Source: Hyphomonas neptunium ATCC 15444 (GTDB taxonomy: Bacteria > Pseudomonadota > Alphaproteobacteria > Caulobacterales > Hyphomonadaceae). From it: a stretch of 64,000 nt of DNA. Below the pieces are notes generated by a model, which worked only from the letters and a program-made list of their open reading frames with translations, was not told the DNA's origin and did no database searches. The position numbers were made by a program, and so were the translations under genes. Shown piece by piece: positions 35,891 to 45,728 of this stretch; the first letter of the stretch is position 1, and every line of letters starts with the position of its first letter. The stretch is taken from assembly GCF_000013025.1 (NCBI RefSeq), contig NC_008358.1, positions 1-64,000 of the forward strand, read 5' to 3'.

Positions 35891-37696
35891 ATGGCCGCAG
35901 AATCACACGCATCACATGCGGTAGACCTGGCCCCCGTGGTCATCCTTCTGGGATCAGCCGTTCTGGCCGTGCCGCTGTTCAAGAAGATCGGTTTCGGCTC
36001 GGTGCTGGGCTATCTCGCCGCCGGCCTTGTCATCGGCCCGTTTGGCTTCCGGGTCTTCACCGAGCCCACGGCCATTCTGCATGTCGCCGAACTGGGCGTC
36101 GTTATGTTTCTTTTCATTATCGGACTGGAAATGCAGCCCTCCCGGCTCTGGTCCATGCGCAAGGACATATTCGGCCTCGGCTTGGCCCAGGTCGGTATCT
36201 GCATACTGCTCCTCTCCTGGGTGGGCGTTGCGCTGGGTTATTCCCCGCAAACCTCGCTGGTCGCGGGCACGGGCTTTGTCCTCACCTCCACCGCCATCGT
36301 CATGCAGATGCTTCAGGAGCGGGGCGACCTCGCCAAGCCGCGCGGCCAGAAGATGGTGTCGATCCTTCTGTTTGAGGATCTCGCCATCGTGCCGTTGCTG
36401 GCGCTGGTCGCCTTCCTGGCGCCGGGGGGCGGGGAGGTTACCCTCATGGAACGCCTGCAGGGCGTTGCCATCGGGCTTGGCTGCATTCTCGGCCTCGTCC
36501 TGGCGGGCCGCTACCTGCTCAATCCCGTCTTCCGTATTCTCGCCGCCGCCCGCGCGCGCGAAGTGATGACCGCCGCGTCCCTGCTGCTGGTGCTCGGTGC
36601 CGCCTGGTGGATGCAGCTTGGCGGGCTCTCCACGGCCATGGGCGCGTTCCTTGCGGGCGTGCTTCTGTCAGAATCGTCTTACCGGCATGAGCTGGAAGCA
36701 GATATCGAGCCTTTCCGGGGCATCCTGCTCGGCCTCTTCTTCCTTGCGGTCGGCATGTCGCTCGATCTCAATGTCGTGCTGGGCAACTGGGAAATCATAG
36801 CGCTCAGCGTCATCGCCTTCACCCTCCTGAAGGCCGCCGGCGTCTACGGCGTCGCGCGCGCCTTCAGGGCAAATCACCGCGAAGCGGTCGAGCGCACCGT
36901 GTTGATGACGCAAGGCGGCGAGTTTGCCTTTGTGCTCTACGCAGCGGCCCTCGCAGTCGGCATCATCGACCCGGAAGGCAGCGCCATGCTGACTGCCATC
37001 ATCATCGTGTCGATGCTGATGACCCCGCTCTTTGTCCTGATCCATGACCGGCTGATGCCGGAGGTTGAGGTCGATGCCAGCGGCGTTGAAACACCCGCTG
37101 ATGTGCGGGGCACCGCGCTCCTCATCGGCTTTGGCCGGTTTGGTCAGGTTGTCAGCCAGCCGCTGCTCGCGCGGGGCTACACGATCACAACCATCGACAA
37201 TGATCCCGAGATGATCCGTGTCGCCGGGCAGTTCGGCTTCAAGGTCTGGTATGGCGATGGCGCCCGGCTCGACATTCTCCATGCGGCAGGGGCCCATCAT
37301 GCCTCGCTGGTGCTGGTCTGCGTCGATGACCAGGCCGCCGCCACCAAGATCGTGGAGCTTGTCCGCCACGAATTTCCAAACGCCCTCCTGCTCGCCCGCG
37401 CCTATGACCGGGATCACGGCCTTGAGCTGGTGAAGGCCGGCGTCGATTATCCCGTCCGCGAAACCTTCGAATCCGCTCTCAAATTCGCCCATGCGGCCCT
37501 CGACAGGCTGGGCGAGCCCGAAGACGCGATCACCGACGCCCTCGATGAGGTCCGCCGCCGCGACGAGGAACGCTTCGCCCTCCAGCTGACGGGGGGCAGC
37601 TTTGCCGGCCGCGAACTGATGTTCGGCAATGGCGGCGGGGCTGTTCCACTGAACGCGCGCAAGGCCGAACCCGATGCCGAGCCTGGCGGTGGGTGA
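35891..37696 (+). CDS. Kef-type K+/H+ antiporter
   Basis: 601 residues. The monovalent cation:proton antiporter-2 domain has about 12 membrane segments (residues 10-385), with FGSVLGYLAAGLVIGPFG, FLFIIGLEMQPS and LLFEDLAIVPLL. The RCK N-terminal domain follows: LLIGFGRFGQVVSQPLLARGY with the Rossmann GXGXXG variant GFGRFG at about 415, GDGARLDILHAAGAHHA and LARAYDRDH. Like KefB/KefC, which are glutathione-gated in E. coli; gating here is unknown. Sits between GT2 and trmD. Confidence 0.92.
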   Translation: MAAESHASHAVDLAPVVILLGSAVLAVPLFKKIGFGSVLGYLAAGLVIGPFGFRVFTEPTAILHVAELGVVMFLFIIGLEMQPSRLWSMRKDIFGLGLAQVGICILLLSWVGVALGYSPQTSLVAGTGFVLTSTAIVMQMLQERGDLAKPRGQKMVSILLFEDLAIVPLLALVAFLAPGGGEVTLMERLQGVAIGLGCILGLVLAGRYLLNPVFRILAAARAREVMTAASLLLVLGAAWWMQLGGLSTAMGAFLAGVLLSESSYRHELEADIEPFRGILLGLFFLAVGMSLDLNVVLGNWEIIALSVIAFTLLKAAGVYGVARAFRANHREAVERTVLMTQGGEFAFVLYAAALAVGIIDPEGSAMLTAIIIVSMLMTPLFVLIHDRLMPEVEVDASGVETPADVRGTALLIGFGRFGQVVSQPLLARGYTITTIDNDPEMIRVAGQFGFKVWYGDGARLDILHAAGAHHASLVLVCVDDQAAATKIVELVRHEFPNALLLARAYDRDHGLELVKAGVDYPVRETFESALKFAHAALDRLGEPEDAITDALDEVRRRDEERFALQLTGGSFAGRELMFGNGGGAVPLNARKAEPDAEPGGG

Positions 37697-37727
37697 CGGA
37701 CGGCCCGGCCCGCGCTAAACCCCGCCC

Positions 37728-38483
37728 ATGTTCAAGGCCACAGCCATCACCCTCATACCGGAAGCCTGGCCGGGTCCCCTCGGCGCCTCCATTCTGGGCC
37801 GGGCGCGGGCCGAAGGCATCTGGGATCTCGAAACGGTCGATCTGCGCACCTTCGGTCTCGGCAAGCATCGCAAGGTGGACGATACGCCCGCTGGCGGCGG
37901 GGCCGGCCTCGTCCTGCGGCCCGACGTGGCTGCGGCGGCGGTCGATTCTGTCCAGAAGTGTCCTGATTTGTCCCGATCTGTCCCGGCAATGACGCGCCCT
38001 GTCGTGTATTTGTCCCCGCGGGGGCGCCGGTTTGACCAGGAAATGGCAAGGCAGTGGGCGGCCGGTCCGGGCGTCATTCTTTTTTGCGGAAGGTTCGAGG
38101 GGCTCGATGAACGCGCCATAGAAGCGCGGGACATGCAGGAAGTTTCCCTCGGAGATTTTGTCCTGGCGGGCGGTGATGTCGCAGCCATGGCCATGCTGGA
38201 GGCCGCGATCCGTCTCCTCCCCGGTGTGGCGGGCAATTCTGCTTCCATTACAGGGGAATCCTTCGAGAACGGCCTCCTCGAATACCCCCATTATACGCTC
38301 CCCAGAGAGTGGGAAGGGCGTCAGACCCCCCCTGTTTTGCTGTCTGGCGACCACAGGCGGATAGAAGAGTGGCGAATCAGCCGCTCAAAGGCGTTGACTT
38401 TTGACCGCCGCCCCGATTTATACGCCGCTTACTCCGAAACCCCGACCCCTACTGCGCCGGAGACTGGCGATGAACCTGATTAA
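37728..38483 (+). CDS. trmD: tRNA (guanine-N1-)-methyltransferase
   Basis: Makes m1G37 in tRNA to prevent frameshifting. 251 residues. Landmarks: [47 protein letters not shown] (the SAM knot) and GDFVLAGGD. The segment about residues 75-87 ([13 protein letters not shown]) comes from a four-unit 10-bp repeat not typical of TrmD. Overlaps rplS by 14 bases. Confidence 0.96.
   Translation: MFKATAITLIPEAWPGPLGASILGRARAEGIWDLETVDLRTFGLGKHRKVDDTPAGGGAGLVLRPDVAAAAVDSVQKCPDLSRSVPAMTRPVVYLSPRGRRFDQEMARQWAAGPGVILFCGRFEGLDERAIEARDMQEVSLGDFVLAGGDVAAMAMLEAAIRLLPGVAGNSASITGESFENGLLEYPHYTLPREWEGRQTPPVLLSGDHRRIEEWRISRSKALTFDRRPDLYAAYSETPTPTAPETGDEPD
37949..37988 (+). repeat. Four-unit 10-bp repeat inside trmD
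   Basis: Units TGTCCAGAAG, TGTCCTGATT, TGTCCCGATC and TGTCCCGGCA at 37949, 37959, 37969 and 37979. In frame, so it only lengthens a loop. A two-unit relative occurs at about 11101-11122 on the other strand. Confidence 0.7.
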
Positions 38484-39024
38484 AGAGCTTGAGACCGCTG
38501 AAATCGCGCGCGTACTCGGCGACAAAACCATTCCGCAATTCTCGCCCGGCGATACCGTCGCCGTGAACGTGAAGATCAAGGAAGGCGACCGTGAGCGCGT
38601 CCAGCGCTATGAGGGCGTCTGCATTGCCCGCTCCGGCGGTGGCATCAATGAGAGCTTCACGGTCCGCAAGATTTCCTTCGGTGAAGGCGTTGAGCGGGTG
38701 TTCCCTCTCGTTTCGCCGCTGATCGAGTCGATCGAAGTGCTCCGCAAGGGCCGTGTCCGCCGCGCGAAACTTTATTATCTGCGCGACCTGCGCGGCAAAG
38801 GCGCCCGTATCGCCGAGCGCACCACGGGCCACGGCATTGAACAGCAAGAAGTTGCTGTCTCTAAAACCGAGCGCCGCCGCCAGAAAGATGCCGAAAAAGC
38901 AAACCGCAAGGAAGTTGCTGCTCAGGCACGCGCCGACAAGGCAAAAGCTGATGCAGCTGCTGCCGAGGCCGCTGCGGCTGAAGCCGCTGCTGCAGAAGCA
39001 CCCGCCGAGGGCGGTGACGCTTAA
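38470..39024 (+). CDS. rplS: 50S ribosomal protein L19
   Basis: Protein at the 30S-50S interface. 184 residues from ATG 38470, overlapping trmD by 14 bases, with GGAG upstream. Core residues 1-125: [67 protein letters not shown]. The tail of about 55 residues is Lys/Ala/Glu-rich, like that of rpsP, and exceeds typical L19 (about 115-130). Confidence 0.96.
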   Translation: MNLIKELETAEIARVLGDKTIPQFSPGDTVAVNVKIKEGDRERVQRYEGVCIARSGGGINESFTVRKISFGEGVERVFPLVSPLIESIEVLRKGRVRRAKLYYLRDLRGKGARIAERTTGHGIEQQEVAVSKTERRRQKDAEKANRKEVAAQARADKAKADAAAAEAAAAEAAAAEAPAEGGDA

Positions 39025-39053
39025 CATCCTGGCTGCATCATAGCTGCTATGTG

Positions 39054-39082
39054 AAACGCCCTCCCTTCCGGAGGGCGTTTTC
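39054..39082 (+). terminator. rplS terminator
   Basis: AAACGCCCTCC (39054-39064) and GGAGGGCGTTT (39070-39080) form an 11-bp stem with loop CTTCC, then T. Confidence 0.9.
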
Positions 39083-39147
39083 GCATGGGCAAGGCTTCCC
39101 TATGTGAGCTTCAGCGCTATTGTGCGCCGCGAAAGTGAGAGGCCGAA

Positions 39148-40545
39148 ATGTCCGCAAAGACACTCTACGACAAGATCTGGGATTCCCATGTCGTTCACAC
39201 CGATGCGCAGTCAGGTGAGAGCCTTCTTTATATCGATCTCCACCTCATTCATGAGGTGACGACGCCTCAGGCTTTTGCGGGCCTGAAAGCCGCAGGCCGC
39301 AAGGTGCGCCGGCCTGAACTGACGCTCGCGGTCGCCGATCACAACACGCCGACAGAAAACCAGGCGCTCGGGCTGGCGGGCGTGAAGGATGCCGAGGCGC
39401 GCAACCAGCTCGAGACGCTGACCCGCAATGTCGCCGAGTACGGCATCGAGTTCTTCCAGATGGGCGACATCAATAACGGTATCGTCCATGTCGTCGGCCC
39501 GGAGCAGGGGCGCACCCAGCCGGGCATGACGATCGTATGCGGCGACAGCCATACCTCAACCCACGGCGCGTTCGGCGCGCTGGCGCATGGCATCGGCACC
39601 TCTGAAGTCGAGCATGTGCTCGCCACGCAGACACTGCGCGCGCGCAAAATGAAGAATATGGCGGTGGAAGTGTCCGGCCGTTTGCGCGACGGGGTCACCG
39701 CCAAGGATCTCGCGCTGCATGTCATCGCCATCACCGGGACCGCCGGTGGTACGGGCCATGTGATCGAGTATCGCGGCGAAGCGGTCCGCGCGCTCTCCAT
39801 GGAAGGGCGCATGACGCTCTGCAATCTCTCGATCGAAGGCGGGGCCCGCGCAGGTCTTGTTGCGCCAGACGATGTTACGTTCGAGTACATGAAGGGCCGC
39901 CCGTCCACGCCCAAGGGCGGCGCCTGGGAGCTGGCCGAGAAACACTGGCGCACGCTGTATTCAGACGATGATGCTGTCTTCGATGAGGTGCTGCGCATCA
40001 AGGGCGAAGACGTTGAGCCGACCGTCACCTGGGGCACCAGCCCGGAACAGGGCATCGCGATTTCCGGCATCATTCCGAAACCCGAGGATTTCTCCGACCC
40101 GGTCAAGCGCGCCGCGTGCGAGCGCGCTTTGGACTATATGGGCCTTGAGGGCGGCAAGCCGATCGCGGGCACGCCCGTTCAGCGCGTTTTCATCGGCTCG
40201 TGCACCAACAGCCGGATCGAGGATCTGCGCGCCGCCGCTGAAGTGGCCAAAGGCAACAAGGTGGCAGACGGCGTGCGGGCCATGGTTGTGCCGGGTTCCG
40301 GCCTCGTTCGGGCGCAAGCCGAAGCCGAAGGCCTCGATCTTGTTCTCATGGAAGCTGGCTTTGAATGGCGCGAGCCAGGCTGCTCCATGTGCCTTGGCAT
40401 GAACCCGGATATTCTTTCGCCAGGCGAACGGTGCGCCTCCACATCAAATCGCAATTTCGAGGGTCGGCAGGGCAGGGGTGGGCGTACCCATCTGATGAGC
40501 CCTGCTCTGGCCGCCCGTGCCGCCATCAATGGCGTGCTCGGATAA
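39148..40545 (+). CDS. leuC: 3-isopropylmalate dehydratase, large subunit
   Basis: Iron-sulfur isomerase of leucine synthesis with LeuD. 465 residues. Cluster ligands Cys352 (GSCTNSR) and Cys412/Cys415 (CSMCLGMN). [21 protein letters not shown] is a further signature. First leu gene after rplS, but leuD is 3.6 kb downstream. Confidence 0.97.
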   Translation: MSAKTLYDKIWDSHVVHTDAQSGESLLYIDLHLIHEVTTPQAFAGLKAAGRKVRRPELTLAVADHNTPTENQALGLAGVKDAEARNQLETLTRNVAEYGIEFFQMGDINNGIVHVVGPEQGRTQPGMTIVCGDSHTSTHGAFGALAHGIGTSEVEHVLATQTLRARKMKNMAVEVSGRLRDGVTAKDLALHVIAITGTAGGTGHVIEYRGEAVRALSMEGRMTLCNLSIEGGARAGLVAPDDVTFEYMKGRPSTPKGGAWELAEKHWRTLYSDDDAVFDEVLRIKGEDVEPTVTWGTSPEQGIAISGIIPKPEDFSDPVKRAACERALDYMGLEGGKPIAGTPVQRVFIGSCTNSRIEDLRAAAEVAKGNKVADGVRAMVVPGSGLVRAQAEAEGLDLVLMEAGFEWREPGCSMCLGMNPDILSPGERCASTSNRNFEGRQGRGGRTHLMSPALAARAAINGVLG

Positions 40546-40570
40546 TCTGTTAACTGATCAGGATCATTTC

Positions 40571-41533
40571 ATGACGTCTTCTGACCTCACCCCCCGCCAG
40601 AACTGGACCCGCGAAGAGATTGCGGCAATCTATGATCTGCCCCTCGATCAGCTTTTCGCCCGCGCGCTCGCCGTGAAGGCAGCCCATTGGGCAGACGGCG
40701 CCGTGCAAAAGTCGCAGCTCCTGTCGATCAAGACCGGCGGCTGCGCCGAGAATTGCGGTTATTGCAGCCAGTCAGCGAGCTTCAAGACAGGCCTTAAGGC
40801 TGAGAAGCTGCTCCCGGTTGAAGAAGTTGTTGATGCTGCTCGCCGCGCAAAGGCCAACGGCGCGGACCGTTTCTGCATGGGCGCCGCCTGGCGCTCGCTG
40901 AAAGATCGCGACCTGCCAAAAGTGGCAGAGATGATCTCGGCTGTGAAGGCAGAAGGCCTTGAGACCTGCGTCACGCTCGGCATGCTTGAAGAAGGCCAGG
41001 CTGAAGCGCTGAAAGAAGCGGGCCTCGACTATTACAATCACAACCTCGACACCTCGCGCGAGTATTACAGCACGGTCGTCACGACACGGACGTTTGACGA
41101 CCGGATCGAAACGCTCGGCCGTGCGCGACAGGCCGGCATCAAGCTCTGCTGTGGCGGCATCCTCGGCATGGGCGAGTCGCGCTCTGACCGGGTAGGCCTC
41201 ATCCATGAGCTTTCCCTGCTTAGCCCCCATCCAGAAAGCGTACCGGTCAACAAGCTCGTGCCCATCGAGGGCACACCTCTGGCCAATAGCGAAGAGCTCG
41301 ATACGCTCGAGCTCGCCCGCGCCATTGCGGTCTGCCGCATCGTATTCCCGAAAAGCTGGGTGCGCCTCTCTGCCGGGCGCGAAACGATGAGCGCCGAAGG
41401 CCAGGCCCTCTGCATCCTCGCCGGCGCCAACTCAATTTTTGTGGGCGACCGCCTGCTGACAACTGCCAATCCCGCCATGGACAAGGACGCGCGCCTGCTC
41501 GAATCCGTGGGGGGTGGTTGCTCGAAGTGCTAG
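40571..41533 (+). CDS. bioB: Biotin synthase
   Basis: Radical SAM enzyme inserting sulfur into dethiobiotin. 320 residues from ATG 40571, with TCAGGA about eight bases upstream. [4Fe-4S] motif Cys58-X3-Cys62-X2-Cys65 ([13 protein letters not shown]), [13 protein letters not shown] and [13 protein letters not shown]-type [13 protein letters not shown]. Starts 25 bases after leuC; the rest of the biotin genes are not in view. The earlier frame start at 40517 lies inside leuC. Confidence 0.96.
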   Translation: MTSSDLTPRQNWTREEIAAIYDLPLDQLFARALAVKAAHWADGAVQKSQLLSIKTGGCAENCGYCSQSASFKTGLKAEKLLPVEEVVDAARRAKANGADRFCMGAAWRSLKDRDLPKVAEMISAVKAEGLETCVTLGMLEEGQAEALKEAGLDYYNHNLDTSREYYSTVVTTRTFDDRIETLGRARQAGIKLCCGGILGMGESRSDRVGLIHELSLLSPHPESVPVNKLVPIEGTPLANSEELDTLELARAIAVCRIVFPKSWVRLSAGRETMSAEGQALCILAGANSIFVGDRLLTTANPAMDKDARLLESVGGGCSKC

Positions 41534-41592
41534 GCTGAGTTTAGCAGAGCTTACCCGAGTTTGGTTGCCATTCTCCCGCTGCGGGCCGATAT

Positions 41593-41621
41593 TCTCCCTT
41601 CAAGATAATCCTGAAGGGAGA
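41593..41621 (+). promoter_or_regulatory. Inverted repeat covering the cysK ribosome binding site
   Basis: TCTCCCTTCA (41593-41602) and TGAAGGGAGA (41612-41621) pair perfectly over 10 bp; the 3' arm includes AAGGGAG, the cysK ribosome binding site. A second ATTCTCCC lies 21 bases earlier (41570). It can hide the site in the mRNA or serve as an operator. Confidence 0.6.
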
Positions 41622-41628
41622 GTTCGGC

Positions 41629-42612
41629 ATGGCCGGAACAGTGAAACTCGAGGGCGGCGTAACGCTCGATGGACCGCGCGGCCGGATTTACGGCTCGATC
41701 CTTGAAACGGTTGGCGCGACCCCGCTCGTTCGCGCCGAAAAGTTCGCCAAGGCCGAGGGCGTTGACGCCGACATCCTCTTCAAGCTGGAATTCTTCAATC
41801 CCCTCGCCAGCGTCAAGGACCGGATCGGCCTCGCGATGATCCTGGGACTGGAGGCCGAAGGCAAGCTGAAGCCCGGCGGTGTCCTGATTGAGCCTACCTC
41901 GGGCAATACCGGCATTGGCCTCGCCTTCGTGGCGGCCGCCAAAGGCTACCGCCTGATCCTCACCATGCCGGAGTCCATGTCTGTGGAGCGGCGCAAGATG
42001 CTGGCCTATCTCGGCGCCGAGCTGGTGCTGACGCCGAAAGAAAAAGGCATGGGCGGGGCCATCGCGCGGGCCAATGAACTGCTCGCCGAAATCCCTGGCG
42101 CCGTCAGCCCCAGCCAGTTCGACAATCCGGCAAACCCGGCGATCCATGAGAAGACAACGGCAGAGGAAATCTGGTCCGATACCGCCGGCGCTGTCGACGC
42201 CATTGTTTCGGGCATCGGCACGGGTGGCACGTTCACGGGCGTTGGGCGCGTGCTGAAGCCCCGCAAGCCGAGCCTGAAGATGTTTGCGATTGAGCCTGAA
42301 GCCTCCCCGGTCTTGTCCGGCGGCGCACCTGGCCCCCATATGATCCAGGGCATCGGCGCCGGCTTTGTGCCGGGTAACGCGGATACGAGCCTGATTGACG
42401 AGATCGTGAAAGTCTCCAATGAGGAATCCTTTGCGATGGCCCGTAAGCTCGCCAAGACCGAAGGCATTCCCGGTGGTATTTCTTCCGGCGCGGCAGCCGC
42501 GGCAGCCGTTCGCATCGGCAAGCGGCCGGAGATGGCGGGCAAGACAATCGTGGTCATCCTGGCAAGCTTTGCCGAGCGCTATCTCTCAACGGCTCTGTTT
42601 GACGGCGTCTGA
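41629..42612 (+). CDS. cysK: Cysteine synthase A (O-acetylserine sulfhydrylase)
   Basis: PLP enzyme making cysteine from O-acetylserine and sulfide. 327 residues. PLP lysine Lys63 in ASVKDRIG, TSGNTGIGLAF phosphate loop, PSQFDNPANPAIH and the C-terminal GGISSGAAAAAAV (key SGAAAA). ATG 41629 follows the hairpin-covered ribosome binding site. Stands alone inside the leuC-leuD interval. Confidence 0.95.
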   Translation: MAGTVKLEGGVTLDGPRGRIYGSILETVGATPLVRAEKFAKAEGVDADILFKLEFFNPLASVKDRIGLAMILGLEAEGKLKPGGVLIEPTSGNTGIGLAFVAAAKGYRLILTMPESMSVERRKMLAYLGAELVLTPKEKGMGGAIARANELLAEIPGAVSPSQFDNPANPAIHEKTTAEEIWSDTAGAVDAIVSGIGTGGTFTGVGRVLKPRKPSLKMFAIEPEASPVLSGGAPGPHMIQGIGAGFVPGNADTSLIDEIVKVSNEESFAMARKLAKTEGIPGGISSGAAAAAAVRIGKRPEMAGKTIVVILASFAERYLSTALFDGV

Positions 42613-42704
42613 CAGGGTAGGGGGCTTCGCAGCGGCAGGGCTCGCCAATCTTCGGCAGCTGGTGGATAGATGCCACCAGAAAATTCATCCGGAGGAAGCC
42701 GATT

Positions 42705-43343
42705 ATGGCGCGATACACACTACATGGAATGTGGCCATCGGGCCCGACCTATAAGGTCGGCCTGATGCTGCGTCTCACCAATACCCCGCATGATTACGAA
42801 CATGTCGATCTGCGGGCCGGTGCCCACAAGGCAGACGCTTTCCTGGCCAAGAACCGTTACGGCCAGGTGCCGGTGCTGGAAGACCATGAGAAGGACGTCT
42901 GCCTGTCCCAATCCTCGGTGATCCTTGATTACCTCGCCGATGAAACGGGTCAGTTTGCCGGGAAGGACCGCTCCGAACGCCTCAGCGCGCGCGAGTGGCA
43001 GTTCTGGGGCGCAGGCCCGCTCGCCGTTGGCGTCTATCGTACGCGCGCCCTGAAGCTCGGCTTCTTCAAGTTTCCTGAAGAGGTGGCCGCTGCAAACCTT
43101 CAATCCGCGCTCGGCGCGCTGAAGGAGCTTGATGGTCTGCTCGCTGGCCGCAATTGGCTGGTAGGGGGCGGCGCAACCATTGCTGACATCGATATCTACG
43201 GCATCGCCAGCTATTGCAGCCAGGCGCAGATTGATCTTCAGCCCTTCGGCAATGTGCGCAAATGGATGGCGCGCGTGGAAGATCTCGCAGGCTTTAAAGG
43301 CCCGCAGGAGTGTCTTCCGCAAGCGAGTGTCAAAGCGGCGTGA
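42705..43343 (+). CDS. Glutathione S-transferase
   Basis: 212 residues. Thioredoxin domain MARYTLHGMWPSGPTYKVGLMLRLTN (key WPSGPTYKVGL), glutathione motif YGQVPVLEDHEKDVCLSQSSVILDYLA (key GQVPVLED and LSQSSVIL), C-terminal helical domain with ATIADIDIYGIASY, the N-capping box. Class and substrate uncertain. Its last four bases overlap the VOC gene start. Confidence 0.92.
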   Translation: MARYTLHGMWPSGPTYKVGLMLRLTNTPHDYEHVDLRAGAHKADAFLAKNRYGQVPVLEDHEKDVCLSQSSVILDYLADETGQFAGKDRSERLSAREWQFWGAGPLAVGVYRTRALKLGFFKFPEEVAAANLQSALGALKELDGLLAGRNWLVGGGATIADIDIYGIASYCSQAQIDLQPFGNVRKWMARVEDLAGFKGPQECLPQASVKAA

Positions 43344-44188
43344 TTACGGGGCTCGATCATCTGGTGCTTGTCTGCCCGGAGATTACCTCGGGCGTAGCTG
43401 TCTATGAGAAGCTTCTCGGCCGGAAGGCTGACTGGCGGGCGGATGTGGAAGGGGGCGGCGCGTCTGCGCTGTTCCGGCTGGGCAATACGGCGCTGGAGCT
43501 GCTGGCGCCTGCGGGCGAAGGGCCGTTGGCGGCGCGCTTGGCAGAGATCATCGAGGCAGACGGCCCCGGCCTGACGACGCTTGCCTTTGGCAGTGATGGC
43601 ACCGCTGGAGACCACGACACCTTCACCCGAAGAGGTCTTGAGCCAGAACCGGTCGCCGACGGGCAGTCTGTACATTCGCAGACCGGCGCGGCGCGAGCAT
43701 GGCAGCGTTTCCGGATTCCGGACACGAAGACCGGCGGCATCAAGGTGTTCATCATCGAGCCGGGGGAAGGGGCGCTTCAACCTCACCCGGCCCCGGCAGA
43801 CGCGGTGCATGGGCTCGACCATGCGGTGATCAACACGGCCGCGCCCGACCGCACACTGGCCTTCTATGGCGCTAAGCTCGGATTACGCCTGGCGATGGAC
43901 CGGACAAATCCGGATTGGGGCGTGCGCCTGATCTTTTTCCGCACCGGAAGTCTGACCATCGAAATTGCCCAGCGCCTGGCTGATCCTGAAGATTATACCA
44001 AGGCAGACAGTTTCTGGGGGCTTACATGGGCCGTCGCCGATATTGCCGCCGCTCATGCGCGCCTGACGTCCAGTGGCTTTGAGGTTTCGGAAATCCGCAA
44101 GGGCCGCAAGCCCGGCAGCCGGGTTTTCACGGTCCGGAACGGCACAATGAATGTGCCCACCTTGTTCATTGCCCATGAGGGGGTTTAA
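43340..44188 (+). CDS. VOC-superfamily (glyoxalase-like) protein
   Basis: 282 residues from GTG 43340, which overlaps the GST stop (GTGA); a longer frame start lies within GST. Two glyoxalase/VOC modules: [29 protein letters not shown] (key [11 protein letters not shown]) and [29 protein letters not shown] (key [22 protein letters not shown]). The first resembles Glyoxalase_3-like domains. Likely works with the GST in detoxification (inference). Confidence 0.85.
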   Translation: MITGLDHLVLVCPEITSGVAVYEKLLGRKADWRADVEGGGASALFRLGNTALELLAPAGEGPLAARLAEIIEADGPGLTTLAFGSDGTAGDHDTFTRRGLEPEPVADGQSVHSQTGAARAWQRFRIPDTKTGGIKVFIIEPGEGALQPHPAPADAVHGLDHAVINTAAPDRTLAFYGAKLGLRLAMDRTNPDWGVRLIFFRTGSLTIEIAQRLADPEDYTKADSFWGLTWAVADIAAAHARLTSSGFEVSEIRKGRKPGSRVFTVRNGTMNVPTLFIAHEGV

Positions 44189-44199
44189 AAGCTCAGCCC

Positions 44200-44829
44200 A
44201 TGACACCTTTCACACGCCTCGACGGAACCGCCGCGCCGCTGATGGACAAGGGGAAACCCATGTCCAATGTCGATACCGACATGATCATCCCCAAACAGTT
44301 CCTGAAGACGACCGAGCGGACGGGGCTCGCCAAGGGCCTCTTCTATGAGTTGAAAACGCGGGCAGACGGTTCAGAAGACCCCGATTTCGTGCTCAACCGG
44401 CCGCAATACGCCAAGGCGAGCATTCTCATCGCAGGCGACAATTTCGGTTGTGGCTCCTCGCGTGAACATGCGCCGTGGGCCCTGGCCGATCAGGGCATCA
44501 CCTGCATCATCGCGCCCTCCTTTGCCGACATCTTCCACAACAATTGCTACAAGAACGGCATTCTTCCCGTGCGCCTGCCAGCCGATGTCTGTGACAAGCT
44601 GGCGGCGGAAGCTGGCGGCCCGAACCATGTCTTCTCGGTGGACCTGCAGGCCCAGACTGTGACGACGCCCTCGGGAGAGGTGCACGCCTTTGAAGTTGAT
44701 CCCGGCCGGAAGTCGAATCTGATCGCCGGCCTTGATGAAATTGGCGCGTCCCTCACAGCCGCGTCCGCCATCGACAATTTCGAGGATCAACGCCGCCTGA
44801 CAACGCCCTGGCTCGAAGGCGCGCGCTGA
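44200..44829 (+). CDS. leuD: 3-isopropylmalate dehydratase, small subunit
   Basis: Swivel-domain partner of LeuC. 209 residues. [32 protein letters not shown] and [17 protein letters not shown] are characteristic. Follows VOC by 12 bases. Three small lipoprotein genes separate it from leuB. Confidence 0.96.
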   Translation: MTPFTRLDGTAAPLMDKGKPMSNVDTDMIIPKQFLKTTERTGLAKGLFYELKTRADGSEDPDFVLNRPQYAKASILIAGDNFGCGSSREHAPWALADQGITCIIAPSFADIFHNNCYKNGILPVRLPADVCDKLAAEAGGPNHVFSVDLQAQTVTTPSGEVHAFEVDPGRKSNLIAGLDEIGASLTAASAIDNFEDQRRLTTPWLEGAR

Positions 44830-44951
44830 ACGTTCGGGCTATCCGTATTCAGGGTCGGCAATTTTATCGACAATCAATTGCAAGGCCCGAACGGCGCTGC
44901 CATACATTTCTGCGGAAACATCTAAATTTCTCAGCGGAAGGGTACGGCCTG
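44830..44951. other. Intergenic region leuD to first small lipoprotein
   Basis: 122 bases, AT-richer than average. No convincing terminator was seen. Probably carries the promoter of the three lipoprotein genes. Confidence 0.35.
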
Positions 44952-45272
44952 ATGGCATTCACAGTGAAGTCCTGCATTGTTTCGCTTGTTGCTGCAGCAA
45001 CGCTTGGCGGCTGCGCCGCTAATACGTCGGGCATGACCGCGCTTGCTTCTGCGGACACGATTACCGCCGGTATGGAAGGCGAGACTGCGCCCGACGGCAC
45101 GGTTATAAAATGCCGCTCAATTCAGGTCACGGGCAGCCGGTTTCCGGTGAAAGAATGCAAGTCCGAAGCGGCTTGGGAGAATTTCGACCAGCAGATGGCG
45201 AGCAACGCTAAAAACGAGACCGACAAGTTTCAGCGCCTGAATACGGGGTGCTCGACGACGGGCTCCTGCTGA
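44952..45272 (+). CDS. Small Cys-rich lipoprotein, copy 1 of 3
   Basis: 106 residues. Lipobox LGGC with Cys21, then ADTITAGMEGETAPDGTVIKC (key GMEGETAPDGTVIKC), the block CRSIQVTGSRFPVKECKSEAAW and a C-terminal pair in GCSTTGSC. CRXXXVTGSRXPXXXCXSXXXW is a short motif seen in exported alphaproteobacterial proteins of unknown function. Most diverged of the three copies. Outer- or inner-membrane anchoring cannot be told. Confidence 0.75.
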   Translation: MAFTVKSCIVSLVAAATLGGCAANTSGMTALASADTITAGMEGETAPDGTVIKCRSIQVTGSRFPVKECKSEAAWENFDQQMASNAKNETDKFQRLNTGCSTTGSC

Positions 45273-45356
45273 GCCCAGGCATACTCAACATAGCCTGGTG
45301 AACCTTCTGCGCGGGCGCAGGCGAAGCAGGCTCGACCAAATCGCACGGGACCGAAC

Positions 45357-45668
45357 ATGATCAACCTTCTGAAGACCTCCATCGCCGCCTTTGCCGTCAG
45401 CATTCTCGCGGCGTGCGCAACGCCCGCGACAAACGAAACTGTCGACACAAGCGAGAAGATCGCCGCCTCGATGGAAGGCAAGATGACGGACGACGGCACG
45501 GTCGTTGTGTGCCGGTCCATGCAGGTTACCGGCAGCCGGTTTCCGGCAAAGGAATGCAAGTCCGAGAAGGTCTGGAAAGAGTTCGACGCGATCATGGCCG
45601 AGAACGCCAAATCATCCACGGACAGGATTCAGCGCGTGAATAGTGGGTGCGCCAACGGGCCCTGCTGA
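45357..45668 (+). CDS. Small Cys-rich lipoprotein, copy 2 of 3
   Basis: 103 residues. Lipobox LAAC (Cys20), SMEGKMTDDGTVVVCRSMQVT block, GSRFPAKECKSEKVWKEFD, SSTDRIQRVNSGCANGPC ending. Close match to copy 3 (about four in five residues the same by eye), including the stretch CATPATNETV after the lipid cysteine. Separate start and stop from copies 1 and 3. Confidence 0.8.
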   Translation: MINLLKTSIAAFAVSILAACATPATNETVDTSEKIAASMEGKMTDDGTVVVCRSMQVTGSRFPAKECKSEKVWKEFDAIMAENAKSSTDRIQRVNSGCANGPC

Positions 45669-45728
45669 TCCTGGCTCTCGATAACACCATCCGAATTTAA
45701 ATCATTAAAAGCCTCAACAGGACTGAGC

